Position numbers and translations under genes: made by a program | Notes under the pieces: generated by a model | Database searches by the model: none | The model's input: the letters and a program-made list of their open reading frames with translations, nothing else | Told to the model about the DNA's origin: nothing | Source of the DNA: Bin5 sp965207495 | GTDB taxonomy: Bacteria; Chloroflexota; Anaerolineae; Caldilineales; Caldilineaceae | Reading direction: 5' to 3' | Length of the DNA: 64,000 bases | NCBI GenBank assembly: GCA_965207495.1 | Contig: OZ242287.1 | Span: 682,001-746,000, forward strand | Part shown: positions 16,702 through 28,237 of the stretch, piece after piece | Layout of the letters: the number at the start of each line of letters is the position of its first letter | Position numbering within the stretch: position 1 is the stretch's first letter

Positions 16702-17794
16702 GTTCAACAATATCACTCAATACGCCTGCCGCAGTCGCTTCCACACCCGCCCCGCGGCCCTGTATGACCAGCGGATTAGGGTTGTACCAGCGGCTGTAGA
16801 ACTCGACCAGATTGTCGGTTCCTGTCAGGCGTCCCAGTGGGCTGTCCTTGGCGACCGCTGTCGGGCCGACACTGCACGCGCCCTCTGAAAGCGTGGCGGC
16901 ATAGCGCAAAACCTTGCCCTCGGCAGCCGCGCCCAAAACCAGTTCGCGGTACTGCTCGTCCAGAGATGGCAACTCCGCCAGAAAACTGTCCACACTCAGG
17001 TCGGCCATCCGCTCCGGATAGAGGCCTCTGACCTCCACCTGCTCCATCTCCATGCGCCAGCCGATTCCCCGCGCCAGAATAAGCGCCTTGCGAGCCACGT
17101 CGACGCCACCCAGATCATCGCGCGGGTCCGGCTCCGTATAGCCCAGCCGGTACGCCTCGGCCACAGTCTCGCTGAACGAGCGGCCCTCTTCCAGGCCCGT
17201 CATCAGATAGCCGAGCGTGCCGCTGAATGAACCGGCGATGCGCTCGATCTCGTCGCCGCTCGACACCAGCCGGTTGAGCGTAGCGATCACCGGCAGACCG
17301 GCGCCCACCGTCGTCTCCCAGCGGGCATGGCCCAAACTGCCGCTGATGCCGTCATACACATCTTGGACGACGGTCAACGGCTTCTTGTTCGCCAGGACGA
17401 CCTGATGGCCCCGTTTCAGTGCCAGCAACAGGGCGTCCACCGTACTGTCCGACGCCGTGCAATCGACCACGACCGTGCCCGGCCCGCCGATCTCCTCCAC
17501 AATCGTCTCCGGGCTCCGGTAGGACCGGCCCAGCGGATGGGAAGCAAGCGTGCCGCCCGCCTCCTTGTGCTGCAAAATCCCGGCCAGCTGCTCCTCCGAG
17601 AATCCCCCCTGCGGTTCCACGACCGCGCCGCTGCTGTCGCATAGGGCCGTAAAGTGGACGCGCAGACCGTACTTCTCGCGATGGAGAGACCGCTGTTCCA
17701 GGATCTGACTCAGCAGGGCGCGGCCAACGCCGCCCAGCCCGAAAAGGATGAGCGGCGTCTCCCGCTCAGCAGACATGCCGTCGACCTTCTCCAT
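16694..17794 (-). CDS. hom: Homoserine dehydrogenase
   Basis: Hom reduces aspartate semialdehyde to homoserine, the precursor of threonine and methionine. The 366-residue protein has the NAD(P) loop ILFGLGGVGRALL near residue 16 and the family signature around YTEPDPRDDLGGVDVARKALILAR. It is short because the C-terminal ACT domain of many homologues is absent, so allosteric threonine control may be missing. Its ATG overlaps the lysC stop (ATGA), which indicates translational coupling, and both are under the SAM-I riboswitch at 19341-19461. The stop codon lies in a heptamer array. Confidence 0.92.
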   Translation of the reverse strand: MEKVDGMSAERETPLILFGLGGVGRALLSQILEQRSLHREKYGLRVHFTALCDSSGAVVEPQGGFSEEQLAGILQHKEAGGTLASHPLGRSYRSPETIVEEIGGPGTVVVDCTASDSTVDALLLALKRGHQVVLANKKPLTVVQDVYDGISGSLGHARWETTVGAGLPVIATLNRLVSSGDEIERIAGSFSGTLGYLMTGLEEGRSFSETVAEAYRLGYTEPDPRDDLGGVDVARKALILARGIGWRMEMEQVEVRGLYPERMADLSVDSFLAELPSLDEQYRELVLGAAAEGKVLRYAATLSEGACSVGPTAVAKDSPLGRLTGTDNLVEFYSRWYNPNPLVIQGRGAGVEATAAGVLSDIVELQ

Positions 17795-19254
17795 CAGGCA
17801 ACTCCGTTTCCAAGTTCGAATGTGTCGTGGATGGCGCGGATCGCCTCATCCGCCTCGGTCTGCAAAACGACCAGGCTGATATTGGCCTCGCTCGACCCCT
17901 GGGCAATCGCGATCACGTTGATGTCCCGTGCCCCCAGCGCGTTAAAGACCCGCGCCGCGATGCCGGGCGTGCCCTTCATGCCCGCGCCGATCACCGCCAC
18001 GATCACGATATTCGGCTGAATGCTGATCTCTTCGATCATGTGCTGGGCCAGCTCGCGAGCGAACTCGACCTTGAGCGCGTCGATCACAGCATCGCCCTCC
18101 GCCTCGGGCACCACAAAGCAGATGCTCTGCTCGCTGCTGCCCTGGCTGATCATCAGCACATTGGCGCGCTGACGGGCCACCGCGTCAAATGTGCGCGCCG
18201 CGATGCCTGGCACGCCTATCATCCCCCGCCCCGCCACCGTAATCAGCCGCAGGTCCCGCACCGCCGTGATCGCCTTCACGCCATTGCGCAACTGGCGCGT
18301 CTTCTCGACGATGCGCGTGCCCGGGTGGGATGGATTGAATGTGTTGAGAACCCGCAGCGGTATCTGGCTCTCCACCGCCGGGGTGACCGTCTTGGGGTGC
18401 AACACCTTGGCGCCGTAGTAAGCCAATTCTGCCACCTCCTCGTACGAAAGCTCCTCCATCGAGCGCGCGCCTTCAACGATGCGCGGGTCGGCGGTCATGA
18501 CCCCGTCCACGTCCGTCCAGATCTGGATCTCGTCAGCATCAAGCGCCGCGCCCAGAATAGCGGCCGAGTAGTCGGAGCCGCCGCGACCCAATGTTGTGGG
18601 CACGCCCTTTTCGGTCGCGCCCACAAAACCGGTCACAACCGGCACAACGCCGCTCTGCATCATCGGCAGCAGCCGGTCCCGGCACCTGTCTGGCGTGGCC
18701 TCCATCAGCGGATTGGCGCTGCCGAACTGGTTGTCGGTGATGATCAGCTCGCCCGCGTCCACAAACTGCGCCTTGACGCCGTTCGCCCGCAGCACAGCCG
18801 CCAGCAGCGGCGCGCTCAGCCGTTCGCCCACCCCGCTGACGACATCCAGGCCCCGCTGCGTCAGCTCACCCAGTACGGTGATGCTGCGGCACAGGCGCTC
18901 GAACTCGCGCAGGCGGTTGTCGAACAGCCTGCCCAACCCGGCGCGTTCGACCCCGTCCTCGATCAGCTGCCCGGCCACCACCTGGTGCCGCACCAGCAAC
19001 TGGCTGCGCGCGTCGCGGTAGGGGGTCTCGTCGCCGGCCGCGGCCGCCTGCGCCGCGTCGATCAGCGTGTTGGTCACCCCGCCCATCGCGCTCACGACCA
19101 CCAGTACACCGGGGTTCTCAAGGTTCTGACCAGAGTGTTCCTCTACGCCGTCGCTCACCGTCTGCTCTTCAACAGCCGCCGCCACGATCTTTGCTGCGCC
19201 GTCGATCGATTCCGTCGTGCCGACCGATGTCCCGCCAAATTTCATTACGATCAT
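17794..19254 (-). CDS. lysC: Aspartate kinase, monofunctional, with ACT repeats
   Basis: The kinase phosphorylates aspartate as the first step to lysine, threonine and methionine. The N-terminal KFGGTSVG motif begins at residue 5; the kinase domain fills roughly 1-300 and contains the GRGGSDYSA nucleotide segment near 243. Two ACT regulatory segments follow (about 330-486, with LITVAGRGMIGVPGIAARTF and IVAVIGAGMKGTPGIAARVF), so feedback by lysine or threonine is likely. At 486 residues it is typical of the ThrA/Lys3-like monofunctional class. The leader carries a promoter, a SAM-I aptamer and a terminator, and a truncated copy of leader and gene start lies 775 bp upstream. Confidence 0.94.
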   Translation of the reverse strand: MIVMKFGGTSVGTTESIDGAAKIVAAAVEEQTVSDGVEEHSGQNLENPGVLVVVSAMGGVTNTLIDAAQAAAAGDETPYRDARSQLLVRHQVVAGQLIEDGVERAGLGRLFDNRLREFERLCRSITVLGELTQRGLDVVSGVGERLSAPLLAAVLRANGVKAQFVDAGELIITDNQFGSANPLMEATPDRCRDRLLPMMQSGVVPVVTGFVGATEKGVPTTLGRGGSDYSAAILGAALDADEIQIWTDVDGVMTADPRIVEGARSMEELSYEEVAELAYYGAKVLHPKTVTPAVESQIPLRVLNTFNPSHPGTRIVEKTRQLRNGVKAITAVRDLRLITVAGRGMIGVPGIAARTFDAVARQRANVLMISQGSSEQSICFVVPEAEGDAVIDALKVEFARELAQHMIEEISIQPNIVIVAVIGAGMKGTPGIAARVFNALGARDINVIAIAQGSSEANISLVVLQTEADEAIRAIHDTFELGNGVA

Positions 19255-19290
19255 ACGTGTTCAACTCGCTCTACAAAGAGAATAAAAGTA

Positions 19291-19323
19291 AAAAAATACC
19301 TCGCGTCGTGCAGACGAGAGGTA
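19291..19323 (-). terminator. Riboswitch-controlled intrinsic terminator in the lysC leader
   Basis: On the minus strand a 25-nt hairpin (ACCTC..GAGGT, one mismatch) is followed by seven T. Its 5' strand, CCUCUCGUC, is fully complementary to GAUGAGAGG, the 3' strand of the aptamer P1 helix plus adjacent bases, so an antiterminator can form when P1 is open. Confidence 0.88.
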
Positions 19324-19340
19324 GCCGACTATTCCACTGC

Positions 19341-19461
19341 CTCTCATCTTCCAGAATCTACCTGCCGGAATTGGCACCTACGTCACAGAAGACGCTTCAT
19401 CTTCCGCTACCGGGTTGCCGAGGCTTCACAGGGCCGGTCCCTCCGCCTCTCTGGATAAGAG
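19341..19461 (-). promoter_or_regulatory. SAM-I (S-box) riboswitch aptamer for lysC-hom
   Basis: Read on the minus strand, the 121-nt segment has every S-box hallmark. P1 is CUCUUAUC/GAUGAGAG; the conserved AGAGAGGCGGAGGGA is followed by GGCCC..GAAGCC and CGGCAACC; a P3 hairpin GGAAGA/UCUUCU follows; and the core GGUGCCAAUUCC precedes P4. With SAM bound, P1 is stabilised and the terminator forms; without SAM the antiterminator allows lysC-hom transcription. SAM is the end product of the methionine branch, so this is feedback on the first enzyme of the aspartate family. Confidence 0.95.
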
Positions 19462-19488
19462 CTCAGCTATTCAGTTGTAATGCGGGCA

Positions 19489-19517
19489 AATGTAGCAGAG
19501 GCCGCAGGCTATGTCAA
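19489..19517 (-). promoter_or_regulatory. Sigma-70 promoter of the lysC-hom operon
   Basis: On the minus strand, TTGACA (19517-19512), 17 bp, then TACATT (19494-19489) with an extended -10 TGC. The start would fall near 19482, about 20 nt before the aptamer. Confidence 0.8.
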
Positions 19518-19572
19518 ATTTCGCGGGTAGTTGTTTTGGCCGTGCTGCGGGGAGACTGGCCTGGCTCAAAGT

Positions 19573-19866
19573 CTAGGCATAGGTCAGAACAACCTCACCC
19601 ATCATTTTCTGAGATTCCTGAAGGGTGGACGTCACCTGGACTTTGGGCTGTCCCTGAAGTTCAGGGGGTGAAACAGGATTCAAACAAGAAACGTACTCCA
19701 TAACCTCGGTATATGAGGCTACTTCAAAGAACAACCCAATCGCCTCCTCCAAGTTCTCTCGCGCCTCTTCAACCGTTTCCCCTTGACTTGCTATCTCCAA
19801 CTCTTCGCAATGAGATACGTACCAGTTACCGTCGCGCCAGATCGAGCACTTGAGCACCCATTCCAT
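19573..19866 (-). CDS. HicB-like protein without a HicA partner
   Basis: This 97-residue protein has the HicB partial RNase-H-like fold: WVLKCSIWRDGNWYVSHCEE, then IASQGETVEEARENLEEAIGLFFE. HicB antitoxins normally pair with a ~60-residue HicA toxin, but none lies on either side, and no C-terminal DNA-binding domain is present; the remaining 35 residues look unstructured. It may be a solitary HicB-like regulator. The ATG at 19866 has GGGAG about 11 nt upstream. The frame extends 57 codons further into a frameshifted piece of the duplicated lysC start. A duplicated promoter and SAM-I riboswitch lie just upstream, so expression may be SAM-responsive. Confidence 0.72.
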   Translation of the reverse strand: MEWVLKCSIWRDGNWYVSHCEELEIASQGETVEEARENLEEAIGLFFEVASYTEVMEYVSCLNPVSPPELQGQPKVQVTSTLQESQKMMGEVVLTYA

Positions 19867-19934
19867 TCTGACAATTCTCCCTCTGTAAACTCTACCAATG
19901 CTCCGATTGGGCCCACCCGCTGTGTCTGCGTCCT

Positions 19935-20027
19935 CGGCCTGCCTTTCGACCGCGGCGGCCACAATTTTCGTCGTGCTGTCGATTCCGTTGTACCGACCGA
20001 CGTCCCGCCAAATTTTATCACGATCAT
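19935..20027 (-). pseudogene. Truncated copy of the lysC 5' end
   Basis: From the ATG at 20027 the sequence encodes MIVIKFGGTSVGTTES, 15 of 16 residues as in lysC. A 4-bp deletion then shifts the frame; KIVAAAVE of lysC reappears in the next frame. Homology ends near 19935, before the HicB-like gene. Confidence 0.85.
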
Positions 20028-20066
20028 ACGCGTTCAACTCGCTCTTCAGGAAATATACAAAGCAAT

Positions 20067-20095
20067 AAAATCCTTAGCGTCGTGCAGACGACAGG
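20067..20095 (-). terminator. Terminator-like hairpin of the duplicated leader
   Basis: The hairpin pairs CCT..AGG around an inner CGTC/GACG stem and is followed by ATTTTATT, a shorter T-run than in the lysC leader. Its 5' strand still complements the aptamer P1 3' strand at 8 of 9 positions. Confidence 0.6.
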
Positions 20096-20114
20096 TAGCC
20101 GACTGTTTCACTGC

Positions 20115-20235
20115 CTCCCGTCTTCCACAATCTATCTGCCGGCATTGGCACCTACGTCACAGAAGACCTACCATCTTCCGCTACCGGGTTGCCGAGGCTT
20201 CACAGGGCCGGTCCCTCCGCCTCTCTGGATAAGAG
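20115..20235 (-). promoter_or_regulatory. Second SAM-I riboswitch aptamer, upstream of the HicB-like gene
   Basis: It is the same 121-nt length as the lysC aptamer, with the AGAGAGGCGGAGGGA, GAAGCC and CGGCAACC elements intact. The P3 stem GGAAGA/UCUUCU is preserved while its loop differs. Departures from the first copy are GGUGCCAAUGCC instead of AAUUCC in the core, one lost P4 pair, and one A-C mismatch in P1. It is either a weakened switch or early decay. Confidence 0.85.
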
Positions 20236-20262
20236 TTCACCTATGCAATTGCAATGCAGGCA

Positions 20263-20289
20263 AATGTAGCCGAGGCCGAGCAATGTCAA
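20263..20289 (-). promoter_or_regulatory. Duplicated promoter of the second riboswitch
   Basis: TTGACA (20289-20284) and TACATT (20268-20263) match the lysC promoter, but the spacer is 15 bp instead of 17, which should lower activity. Confidence 0.6.
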
Positions 20290-20440
20290 ATTTCGCGGGT
20301 AGGTAGCAATGAAAATCGGGGAACGCCAAAGAAAAAGCACCAGAGTTCGGGGTTTGGGTCCGTCTGCACTCCTCACCAAAAATTCAGAACTTAGAACGAG
20401 TGAATTCTGGCGTACGAGTGACTTAACTACCCATTGCAGT

Positions 20441-23338
20441 TCACGGCTTGCAGTACGAAGGCACGTAGGCGCCCTCGCCGAACACCTCCTCAATCAGCTC
20501 GACGATTTCCGGATCGTAATCTTCCAAATCTGAACCGCGCAATCCCACAGGTTCCCGCATGTATTCCTGGAACCAGAATGTGACCGTTTCAGCCCAGTAC
20601 TCCTCGAAATTCGTTGACGCGTACGTACCCTGCCATAGACCCTTGGCCAATGCAGTGCTGTACAGGTCCCGGAGTCGTGTGTTGAACTCGTGAACAACGG
20701 GTTGATCATTGAGTGCGAAGTGTATCGCATGAGCGAATTCGTGGATAAGAACATAACATCGCTCGTCCTCGTCATCGTCCTGTGCGGCTGCCGCCCATCC
20801 TGTGGCTGTCTCAAAGGCTGTTCCTCGATGATCTAGCGAATGATGATAGCCGTCCTTGAGTTCTGGCAACTGATTGATATGCTCACCCGCTTGGTTCCTT
20901 TTGAATATCACGACCCGAAAATGTTTGGGAAGCAGGTCTTCTAACAGTTCAGGGTTGTCGGAGAACATCGCGGCAACGATCTCGCCCGTTTCCACCATCT
21001 TCTCATCAGAGACCTCTGTGGGCGCGACTACGATCACGCCGCCAGCCTTAAGATACTTCTGATAGAAAAGATGAAACCCGAGCGAAGGCGGCGGCGGTGG
21101 AAATCGTAGCGGGAATATGCTTGTCCACGCCCGTGCCGACCAGGGGCCGCGTACGCCGTTGGCATCGCGTGCGCGCACCTGGTAGTAGTGGTTGCGGTCA
21201 TCGAAGGGAACATAGTGGGTGTAGGTCGTTTCGGTGAGGAAGCCGCCGACCGGACCCCAGACGCGGTCGAGGCTGTTCCAAGCCCACAGTTCGTAGCCGG
21301 CCGCGTTCGCCGCGGCATCCCAGGTAAGCGTGACTCGGCTGTTGGCAGCCGTCGCGGTCAGGTTTTGCGGCGCGGCCGGAAACACCGAAAGCTCCGCCTC
21401 GGTGCAGTTCGCCAGATTGAGGCTCTTCAAGTGGCCGTCCACAGAACTGTGGGTATGAGACAAGCTTGTTCCTGGAGCCAGGCAGAACCGGTTGCCTATG
21501 AGGTACAGACCCACCAGTTCGGTGAGGTCGCTTAAATTGGGGAGCGGCCCTGTAAAACTGTTGTTGTCAAGACGCAAATACTGCAGGCCAGCGAAGAGTT
21601 GAAGGTCGAAGATTGGTCCGCTCAAACGGTTGTGGTTCAGGCCGAGGCTCTTCAGATAGGAAAGGGTGCTCAGGTCCGGAACCGGGCCGGCCAGCTGGTT
21701 GTGGGCGAGGTACAGGAATGCCAGGTTGGACAGGGCATCCAGGTCCGGAATCGGCCCGGTCAAATCGTTGCCTTCCAGGTCCAGCCACTCCAGCCTGTCG
21801 AGCGCGGCCAGGTCCGGGATCGGGCCGTTCAGACCGTTGCCGCTGAGCTCAAGCCGTACGACGCCGCCGTTTAAGTCAGTGGAGATCCCGTACCAGGAAG
21901 AGATCGGCTCGTAGGTCAGCCAGTTGTCTTTGCGCGTCCAGTTGTCGCCGTCGGTTGCTTCGTAAAGCGCGATTAGCGCGCCTCGCTCCGTTGTCGCAGG
22001 GGTTGGCGTAATCGTTGGAGTTGGCGTGAACGTGGTCGTCACCGTCACCGTCGGCGTCGCGGCATCCGTCGACGCGACCGCGGTGGCAGACGCATACGCC
22101 AGCAGCCAGCCGCTTGACTGGCCGGCGGCATTCACCACGCTGATTGTATAGAAGTATTTCGTCCCAGCAGTAACATCCGTGTGCGTGTAGGAAGTGCCGG
22201 TCAGGTTGTCGCCGCCTATCAGCTGCCAGCCGGTCTCTCTGTCCCACCACGTCATGAGTGCGTAACGCGCCGCGTCCGGCGCAGCTTCCCAACGCAGCTC
22301 CACACCGGACGCCGTCACCCTTGCCGTCAGCGCTGGCGCAGTGAGCACGGACACAGTTGGGCTCGGGGTGGCCGTGGGCGTAAACGTGGCCGTGGGCGTA
22401 AACGTGGCCGTGGGCGTAGACGTGGCCGTTGGTGTAGATGTGGCTGTTGCCGTAGAAATAGACGTGACCGTCGGCGTAGATGTTGGCGTGGCCGTTGGTG
22501 TAGACGCCGCGGTTGCCCTGGGTGTAGAGGTTGACGTTCCTGCTTCCGTCGGCGCGAGTGCGGTGGCAGACGCGTACACCAGCAGCCAGCTGCTCGTCTT
22601 CCCGTCTGCGTTTAACACGCTGATTGTATAAAAATATGTCGTCCCGACAGTAACGTCCGTGTGCGTATAGGATGTGCCGGTCAGGTTGACGCCGCCTATC
22701 TGCTCCCAGCCGACCTCTGCGTCCCACCACGTCATGAGTATGTAGCGCACTGCGCCTGGTGCGTCCTCCCAGCTCAGCTCCACGCCTTGCGCCGTCGCCA
22801 CCGCCGTCAGTGCCGGCGCGACCAGCGCGGACGCAGCTGGTGTCGGCGTAACCGTTGGCGTCGACGTCCCGGGCCCCGTTGTCGCAGTTGCGGTTGGCGT
22901 GAACGTAGGCGTTGACGTCTCGGTTACCGCCGGTGCAAGCGCGGTGGCCGACGCATAATCCAACTGCCAAACACTCGTCTCACCCGCCGCGTTCACCGCG
23001 CGGATGGAATAGTAGTACTTTGTCCCGGCCGCGACGTCCGTGTGCGTGTAAGACGTGCCGGTCAGGTTGTCGCCGCCTATCGGTTGCCAACCGGTCCCAA
23101 TGTCCCACCAAGCCAGGAGTTCGTAACGCACCGCCTCCGAGACGGCTTCCCACCTCAGGACCACGCCGTGCCCTGTCGCCTCCGCCGTCAGTTTCGGTAC
23201 GGAGAGCGCGGTCGGTGTCTGCGCCTGAGCGTTCGTTTCGCTGTATGCCAGAAGGGAGAGCGCGGCGGCCGTCAGGAGGGCGGTGAGGAGAAGGATGCCC
23301 CGTGCCTGTGCGGTCGGTATGCGAGTACTGTTTTGCAT
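20441..23338 (-). CDS. Secreted Fn3 / LRR protein with C-terminal zinc metallopeptidase domain
   Basis: This 965-residue protein begins with a signal peptide (hydrophobic to about 38, then A-rich cleavage region). Three Fn3-like domains (~45-135, 170-265, 345-435), each with a TGTSYTHTDV strand, are joined by Thr/Pro-rich linkers of repeated TPTAT type. About six LRRs of the GPIPDL type follow (~455-640), then a fourth Fn3-like domain. The last ~200 residues carry HEFAH (866-870) and, 45 residues on, NFEEYWAE, whose glutamate is the likely third zinc ligand, as in lethal-factor-like gluzincins. It is probably exported and binds and cuts a protein target. No sorting signal or partner gene is seen. 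Confidence 0.8.
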   Translation of the reverse strand: MQNSTRIPTAQARGILLLTALLTAAALSLLAYSETNAQAQTPTALSVPKLTAEATGHGVVLRWEAVSEAVRYELLAWWDIGTGWQPIGGDNLTGTSYTHTDVAAGTKYYYSIRAVNAAGETSVWQLDYASATALAPAVTETSTPTFTPTATATTGPGTSTPTVTPTPAASALVAPALTAVATAQGVELSWEDAPGAVRYILMTWWDAEVGWEQIGGVNLTGTSYTHTDVTVGTTYFYTISVLNADGKTSSWLLVYASATALAPTEAGTSTSTPRATAASTPTATPTSTPTVTSISTATATSTPTATSTPTATFTPTATFTPTATPSPTVSVLTAPALTARVTASGVELRWEAAPDAARYALMTWWDRETGWQLIGGDNLTGTSYTHTDVTAGTKYFYTISVVNAAGQSSGWLLAYASATAVASTDAATPTVTVTTTFTPTPTITPTPATTERGALIALYEATDGDNWTRKDNWLTYEPISSWYGISTDLNGGVVRLELSGNGLNGPIPDLAALDRLEWLDLEGNDLTGPIPDLDALSNLAFLYLAHNQLAGPVPDLSTLSYLKSLGLNHNRLSGPIFDLQLFAGLQYLRLDNNSFTGPLPNLSDLTELVGLYLIGNRFCLAPGTSLSHTHSSVDGHLKSLNLANCTEAELSVFPAAPQNLTATAANSRVTLTWDAAANAAGYELWAWNSLDRVWGPVGGFLTETTYTHYVPFDDRNHYYQVRARDANGVRGPWSARAWTSIFPLRFPPPPPSLGFHLFYQKYLKAGGVIVVAPTEVSDEKMVETGEIVAAMFSDNPELLEDLLPKHFRVVIFKRNQAGEHINQLPELKDGYHHSLDHRGTAFETATGWAAAAQDDDEDERCYVLIHEFAHAIHFALNDQPVVHEFNTRLRDLYSTALAKGLWQGTYASTNFEEYWAETVTFWFQEYMREPVGLRGSDLEDYDPEIVELIEEVFGEGAYVPSYCKP

Positions 23339-23435
23339 CGGGGGGCTTCCTTGAATGTACAGACACTGGCTTCTTCATTCAGGTCGGCAGTGACCATTCT
23401 ACCCCCAACAGATAATCTACAAAAGAGGTAATTAT

Positions 23436-23825
23436 TCAGCCACAAATGATCTGTGAACTGAATGAGGCGATTAAGGGTGTTAACTCTCTCCTCGCTTTTT
23501 TGGGCGGTCGGGCCTTCGGCCCTCCCTTGTGCAGGGGCTGCGCCCCCGCAACGCCCCGCCCTTGCTAGCCACCGTGCTTATTCTTCCCCGGCAACGTGTC
23601 TAGTCAACAGTGTCTTCCCTCCCACGCGCTATCTCAGCCCCCTAACCCCCGCAGTTCCGCGCCCCCCTCCAAAAACACGCCCCGTCCACCGTACGCCGTA
23701 TTTCCAGCGGTGCGTCCCGTACAAGGTGGCGGCGGCCAACGAGTACACGATGAGATAGCCCGAATGGCGGCGTGACTGAAGGTCTGGTCCACTCAGGCTC
23801 TGTAGATGGCTGAGTAGCTACCAAA
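23436..23825 (+). repeat. Dispersed three-way-junction element, copy B (long form)
   Basis: The core is 23502-23561 with outer stem GGGCGG/CCGCCC. Upstream TTCAGCC..GAGGCGAT and a downstream block 23720-23825 both align with copy D at 33.6-33.9 kb, so the element is at least 320 bp long. Copy B has extra heptamer-type sequence (CCCCTAACCCCCG) inserted near 23640. Confidence 0.75.
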
Positions 23826-24047
23826 AAACCGCTTGTATACAGCAGGAGAGTGTTTCCGAGGAAGCCCCATTTCACAGGAGTGTATCCTGGATCTGGGGCA
23901 GATACTCTTAGAGTTGGAAAGGATAAAATCAGAGGATGCGCCGTGGTTCGGGAATTGGCGCAACTGTCGCGCAATCCGAGAAGAGCCGCCCGCCTTCGCT
24001 GGCTCCCGCGAAATCCGGAAGGAGCGGGCTTCCAAAGTCGGTGGGCA
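23826..24047. other. Intergenic region without supported gene
   Basis: A short plus-strand frame exists (23833-24051), but it lacks a ribosome site and similarity to anything I know. I see no RNA gene or promoter here. Confidence 0.4.
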
Positions 24048-24530
24048 CTAGCTCGCAGCCCACCGCGCCAGCGCCTTCTCCGCCGACCCAATCTCCTCCA
24101 CCGACCTGTAATAGTGCCCCTCCCACTCCGCCTGCGGCATCCCCGTGAACAACATCAGATTGAGCGGATACTCATCAGTATCGGCGACGCTCCGGAAGTC
24201 GTCCCGAAACAAAAACGTCGGCTTGCCCAGCGCGATCGCCATCCCCAACTCAACCATGACGCCCTCGTCCGGCGGCACTCCGTTGACGACGGCGAAGATG
24301 GCGTCCGACTCACGTACATCCCGGTAGCAGTGTTGACCGATGCGATAAGCCCAGCCCGGTACAGTTCTGTCTACCTTCTCATCGGGGCTCGTGAACGGTT
24401 CCCACACATCCAGCCCCAGCGCCGCCACGGCTTCGACAAGCGGCGGCAGCAACAGCGCCTGCTGCTGCGCCGAAAAGCCGTATGGGTTCGCCAGATAGAC
24501 TCTCTTACGTGTTTTGTCCGTTGGGGCCAT
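24048..24530 (-). CDS. Nucleoside 2-deoxyribosyltransferase family protein
   Basis: These enzymes exchange bases between deoxynucleosides, or in related families hydrolyse deoxynucleotides. The 160-residue protein has the strand start KRVYLANPYGFS, a DAIFAVVNGVPPDEG segment with candidate binding aspartates (D76, D88), and the putative catalytic glutamate E94 in VMVELGMAIALGKP. The length fits the family. The neighbours are carB upstream on the same strand and the secreted peptidase, so the context gives only a weak link to nucleotide metabolism. A hydrolase role as in RCL/DNPH1-type members cannot be excluded. Confidence 0.85.
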   Translation of the reverse strand: MAPTDKTRKRVYLANPYGFSAQQQALLLPPLVEAVAALGLDVWEPFTSPDEKVDRTVPGWAYRIGQHCYRDVRESDAIFAVVNGVPPDEGVMVELGMAIALGKPTFLFRDDFRSVADTDEYPLNLMLFTGMPQAEWEGHYYRSVEEIGSAEKALARWAAS

Positions 24531-24674
24531 GATATTCTCCGCCTTGGATAGTGTGATGAGGGGTTGGACTGCGTCGCGGACCCGCCGCGGTCTCCCGACT
24601 GCCGCCGCGCCGCCTGTTAACCGCTATTTTCTCGAACCGAAGCAACCGGCGGCAAACTCCCGAAAGCCGCAGGA

Positions 24675-28070
<3,396 letters not shown>

Positions 28071-28128
28071 AGGTTGAACTCTTGCATTCCCCTGTTATTT
28101 GCGCCATCCTGTTGATGGCGCGGTCGCG

Positions 28129-28137
28129 TGCTACAAT
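28129..28137 (+). promoter_or_regulatory. Extended -10 promoter of the queuosine-precursor transporter gene
   Basis: TGCTACAAT matches an extended -10 box. A weak TTGATG lies 14 bp before the hexamer, too close for a normal -35. The transcript would start near 28144, at the structured leader. Confidence 0.5.
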
Positions 28138-28144
28138 AGGTGCT

Positions 28145-28227
28145 TGCCTCTCCCCTGTGTTCTTCCTTACAAGAAGCAGAGGCAGCATTGCCGGCGGTCG
28201 AAGTTCCCGCCCTATCAAAACATAGGG
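28145..28227 (+). promoter_or_regulatory. Structured 5' leader, possible regulatory RNA
   Basis: Stem 1 closes TGCCTCT/AGAGGCA (28145-28151 with 28178-28184) over a CTTC/GAAG inner hairpin. Stem 2 GGCGG/CCGCC (28193-28197 with 28207-28211) overlaps by two bases with stem 3 CCCTAT/ATAGGG (28210-28215 with 28222-28227), so they compete. Stem 3 holds part of the GGGAG ribosome site. preQ1 control is known for this transporter family, but I cannot match the known preQ1 classes. Confidence 0.5.
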
Positions 28228-28237
28228 AGATTGTAAC

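Noticed and set aside
17827..19458. 543-codon plus-strand frame
   Set aside because: It is the antisense shadow of lysC and runs into the riboswitch; codon use in high-GC DNA often leaves such frames open.
22370..22530. Simple-sequence repeat GTGGCCGTGGGCGTAAAC-type as a separate element
   Set aside because: It encodes the Thr/Pro linker of the Fn3/LRR peptidase in frame.
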